Shown here: positions 61,201-64,000 of the stretch, one piece after another | Numbering within the stretch: position 1 is the stretch's first letter | Layout of the letters: every line of letters starts with the position of its first letter | Assembly (NCBI GenBank): GCA_038502055.1 | Contig: JAXRKN010000045.1 | Coordinates: forward strand, 3,060,501 to 3,124,500 | From: Tanytarsus gracilentus | Taxonomy: Eukaryota > Arthropoda > Insecta > Diptera > Chironomidae | Length of the DNA: 64,000 nucleotides | Direction of reading: 5' to 3' | Made by a program: the position numbers and the translations under genes | The notes under the pieces: generated by a model | The model's input: only the letters and a program-made list of their open reading frames with translations | Database searches by the model: none | What the model was told of the DNA's origin: nothing

Positions 61201-62621
61201 AATAACTTATTGAATCTCAAGAGAAAATGTTGTTGAATGAAAAGGGTTGATACCACTCGAGTGAAAAGGACTAAGTGAGCAGTAAACAACAAAAACGGTA
61301 CTTAATGTACCACAATCAAACATTTTATCCCTTTTCACTCAAAAATATTGTTTATCCGTAATAATGTGATAAAATGTAATAAAAATCAAGATAAAATATG
61401 AAGTCATGTCGAGCAGTTCATCATTATTGATTTATTGTATTTCTGAATCCCCATGCGAACATAAACTTAATTTTCTCACAACAATGAATTTATTTCTCTC
61501 AGATTCATACAGCAGTGCAACAATCGGGTTTTAAACGAGTCAAGCGTGGATTTCGCACTTTAAAAAGTCCCGCCGCCATCAGCAACTTTCCAAATGAACA
61601 TGAGCATGAGATAGAGGAAGGAAAATTACCAACTGACCCTTACTTCCCACTGCAATGGTATCTTCGCAATACAGGTCAAAATGGCGGAAAGGTTCGCCTC
61701 GACTTGAATGTACAATCGGCATGGGAGCAGGGGATTACGGGCAAAAATGTTACAACTGCCATCATGGACGACGGTAAATAGATTAATTCGATTTATGTTC
61801 ACTCGTGTGCTTAATTAATGCATACATGGAAAAAGCTGCTAACGATACAGTTGGATCCGAATGATGAAGAATTTAATTTAATCTTTGAGCTTTGTATTGG
61901 AAACCTGAAAAATATTCACATATGAAACGCTCTTGTGAATTTAATTGCAATTATTTTTTTACCACGTGTGGACACAAAAAAAGTTCCGTTAAATTTTAAA
62001 TTTTTTAATTCTTCTTTTTTCTCGGTGGAAATTTTTTTGATGAATTCAAAATTTAAATTTTTTTACAACGATTAAAAATTTTTATGTATACGCGTAGCTA
62101 CGCGTAGATTTTTAAATAATTTTACAGCCATTCATTTTTTAATTGCTCGTGACCTTTAGCGTTTTTTTATACAAAATGTTCATCATTTAACAATTCATTA
62201 CTTTCACAGTTTTCACTGTAACCAAACAGTTAGCACTTAGCGCCAATCTATTAGCCAATTAATCCACCCTCATGACATTTGTAATTAATTAAATTCAGAG
62301 CGAATGACTAATTAAGATAAACTTTTTCATTTCAGGTGTCGATTATATGCATCCTGATTTGAAGTTCAATTACGTGAGTTCCGCCTAATTAAATTATCAA
62401 CTTTTTTAAGCTGTTAATTGAGCAAATTTTTAATCATCGCTGATTGAGAATTTTTGGTTCGTTAAAATTAAGAAAATTAATTTATTTCTCATTTGATTTC
62501 ACATCAACATTTTTAATTAAAAATTTCAAAAAAAATATTAACAGAATGCGGAGGCAAGTTATGACTTTAGCAGCAATGATCCATTCCCATATCCTCGATA
62601 TACCGACGATTGGTTCAATAG
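52262..62621 (+). CDS. amon: Prohormone convertase 2 (amontillado), first five coding exons, 3' partial
   Basis: Exons 52262-52450, 60453-60560, 61503-61773, 62336-62373 and 62545-62621 join in frame (227 codons plus 2 bases). The gene continues past the window. Subtilisin-type endoprotease that cuts neuropeptide precursors at dibasic sites in dense-core vesicles. Residues 1-22 are a signal peptide (LLLGLFALLL). The propeptide holds an internal ARTRR|S site and the activation site FKRVKR|G (Arg114). Next come DPYFPLQWYLRNTGQNGGK and the start of the catalytic domain, AIMDDGVDYMHPDL, whose first Asp (Asp188) is the catalytic aspartate. NAEASYDFSSNDPFPYPRYTDDWFN is diagnostic for PC2 rather than furin or PC1. 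The catalytic His and Ser and the PC2-type oxyanion Asp lie beyond the window. Intron 1 is 8 kb. Confidence 0.96.
52451..60452 (+). other. 8 kb first intron of amontillado
   Basis: Bounded by GAG|GTACGT and TTTTTGCAG|CTT. Apart from the MITE at 53825-54490 I see no gene or element. Short open frames are scattered and unsupported. Its size suggests regulatory content. Confidence 0.6.
53825..54490. mobile_element. Non-autonomous hAT-like MITE with 8 bp target-site duplication
   Basis: Terminal inverted repeats of 23 bases, perfect by eye (53825-53847 and 54468-54490, starting GTGTCAATAAAGTAAGGC). The 666 bp element is flanked by exact 8-base direct repeats CTTTTGCA (53817-53824 and 54491-54498). 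A second, subterminal inverted repeat of ~74 bases with about one mismatch links 53852-53925 with 54124-54197. A further GGCGGGC-type repeat of the end lies near 54333. There is no transposase frame. An 8 bp duplication is typical of hAT, and also of P elements. Confidence 0.93.
62089..62106. other. 18-base perfect palindrome in an amon intron
   Basis: TACGCGTAGCTACGCGTA reads identically on both strands and is GC-rich against an AT-rich intron. It contains two ACGCGT (MluI cell-cycle-box-like) words. Function unknown. Confidence 0.6.
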
Positions 62622-64000
62622 GTAAGTGGAAAGGTTAGAAACTAAAAGCGGAAGAAGATGCAAAATTGCTTTGGAATTATTGATTGAGATTGAATTGCTG
62701 CAAACTCGATAAATTGCTTATCGATCTTTATTGAAAATTGCGAGATAGAAAATCCATTTTATTTCTCTATCAAGTCGCAAGACAATTTGAGTAAATTTAA
62801 TCTTCCAGCGCGTGTTACTAGCAGCTATAAAAAAAAGAGATATCAGAAAACCTTTTAGTAAGGACAAAGGGAGGGTTTAAAAATAGGATGGAAAATTTAC
62901 CTCTTTGTGTCCTTCCGAAATACTTTGTAATCGATTAGCATTATCCGAGGCGTTTTGGAATTTTATGAAATAAAAATTTGAGAGTTAAAAATGTTTTCGA
63001 AATTGAGGTGAAAAAATATTTAAATCTAAAAAGAAAATCAACTTAGCAACAAACCTATATATAATTATTGTAATGATGTCAAAAGCAATTAATTTTTGGT
63101 AAATTATTAAATAATTAAAAGTTGAATTGTTTTTTAATTTCCAAATTGATCACTTAAATATTCCTAGAAATTACATAATTTCGATAAGCTCGAAATTTAA
63201 TGCGAACAAAATTCTCTATAACAAGTACCCATCATTTAAACCTGCACTCGGGCTATTTTGTGATTATTTCCAACCTCCATCATGCTCTTGAAACATAATA
63301 GCAACAAATGAATTGTGTTTTCCGATCATCTCTGGGCAAACCATAATTTTCTCTGCGATTGGCAATAAAAATTCTTTAATACACATCGCGGGAAGTATCT
63401 ACGATTTGCAATTAAATTCGAATGAAAATCATAAAATTAGTTTCAACAGAATGAAATTTTCAATCAATTCAATTTTATTGCCATATGACAGTCAAGCGTG
63501 TCATTATCACTACAATTAAGGAAAAAATCTAATCATATCTCCGCTCGAATGATTTATGGGCAATTAATGCCATTTGATGATTAGACCGCATGAAACAATC
63601 ATGAAGCACACAATGAAACACATGTTAGGTAATTTTACTGTAGGTTGTGATACAATCTTTTATGTATCCCACATATGTATGCTCTACTCCAAGGTCATGA
63701 ATGATGAATAATCACACATACAAATATTTCCTTCCCACCTACGCGCCTATGCCTTTCTTTTATTTCCTTTTTCCAGCAGCAATTCATCATTTATGCTTGA
63801 CCAGGGTGCTACCATGTGTAAAAATATCCAAATCTATGATTTATGCATGTAAAATTAATACCAGAAGCTTTCATAAATTTCACAAAACTTTCACGTCCAA
63901 TTTCAAAAAAAATTAAGGCATTCTTCAAGATTATAAAAATTGCTCGCTGGGTGAAGCAAAAAAAATCCTCCAATATTTTATTTGACGCAAATACTTCCAT
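62622..64000 (+). other. Start of amontillado intron 5, running out of the window
   Basis: Begins with the donor AG|GTAAGT. I searched for the expected next coding segment (His region HGTRC) and did not find it, so the intron exceeds 1.4 kb. Confidence 0.7.

Overview
The window is AT-rich, intron-containing animal DNA. Short introns with GT..AG borders, very large introns in regulatory genes, and the gene set (unc-13-4/staccato, RFX, amontillado/PC2, SSADH, a C2H2 zinc-finger gene) point to an insect. A nematoceran fly such as a midge is my inference; nothing seen fixes the species. All gene models below were built by eye from open frames, splice borders and intron phase. None is backed by transcripts.

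Left third (1-29.6 kb): a tandem family of three unc-13-4 (Munc13-4/BAIAP3-type) genes on the + strand. Copy A (from 351, its 5' end outside the window or unseen) and copy B (4788-9578) are compact. They lack the N-terminal C2 domain and have eroded Ca2+ ligands in the C-terminal C2. Copy B also has a ~1.6 kb AT-rich insertion inside an exon. A single-exon 12-finger C2H2 gene (9950-11236) separates them from copy C (13156-29547). Copy C is the full-length gene with two intact C2 domains and a MUN region. It has about five in-frame first exons spread over 12 kb, and a complete succinate-semialdehyde dehydrogenase gene (21893-23544) lies nested in one of its introns.

Middle (29.8-47.3 kb): a tRNA-Leu(UAA); an RFX transcription factor on the - strand with two candidate promoters (31133-37821); a divergently placed 887-residue helical-repeat protein I do not recognise, with a perfect E2F-type palindrome just upstream (39579-42404); and a rearranged block. 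In that block a 410 bp copy of the 3' end of the helical-repeat gene recurs 3.8 kb downstream. Between the two copies lie a transposase-like - strand gene with an apparent frameshift and a 0.65 kb terminal-inverted-repeat element. Beyond it is a short RING-finger/coiled-coil gene resembling TRAIP (46451-47219, - strand).

Right third (47.3-64 kb): mostly non-coding sequence around the 5' half of amontillado (prohormone convertase 2). Five coding exons run from 52262 to 62621 and the gene continues beyond the window. Its 8 kb first intron carries a clean hAT-like MITE (53825-54490) with perfect 8 bp target-site duplications.

I saw no bacterial system, CRISPR array or viral gene. The most noteworthy structures are the diverging unc-13-4 cluster, the transposase-like gene inside the duplicated block, and the MITE.
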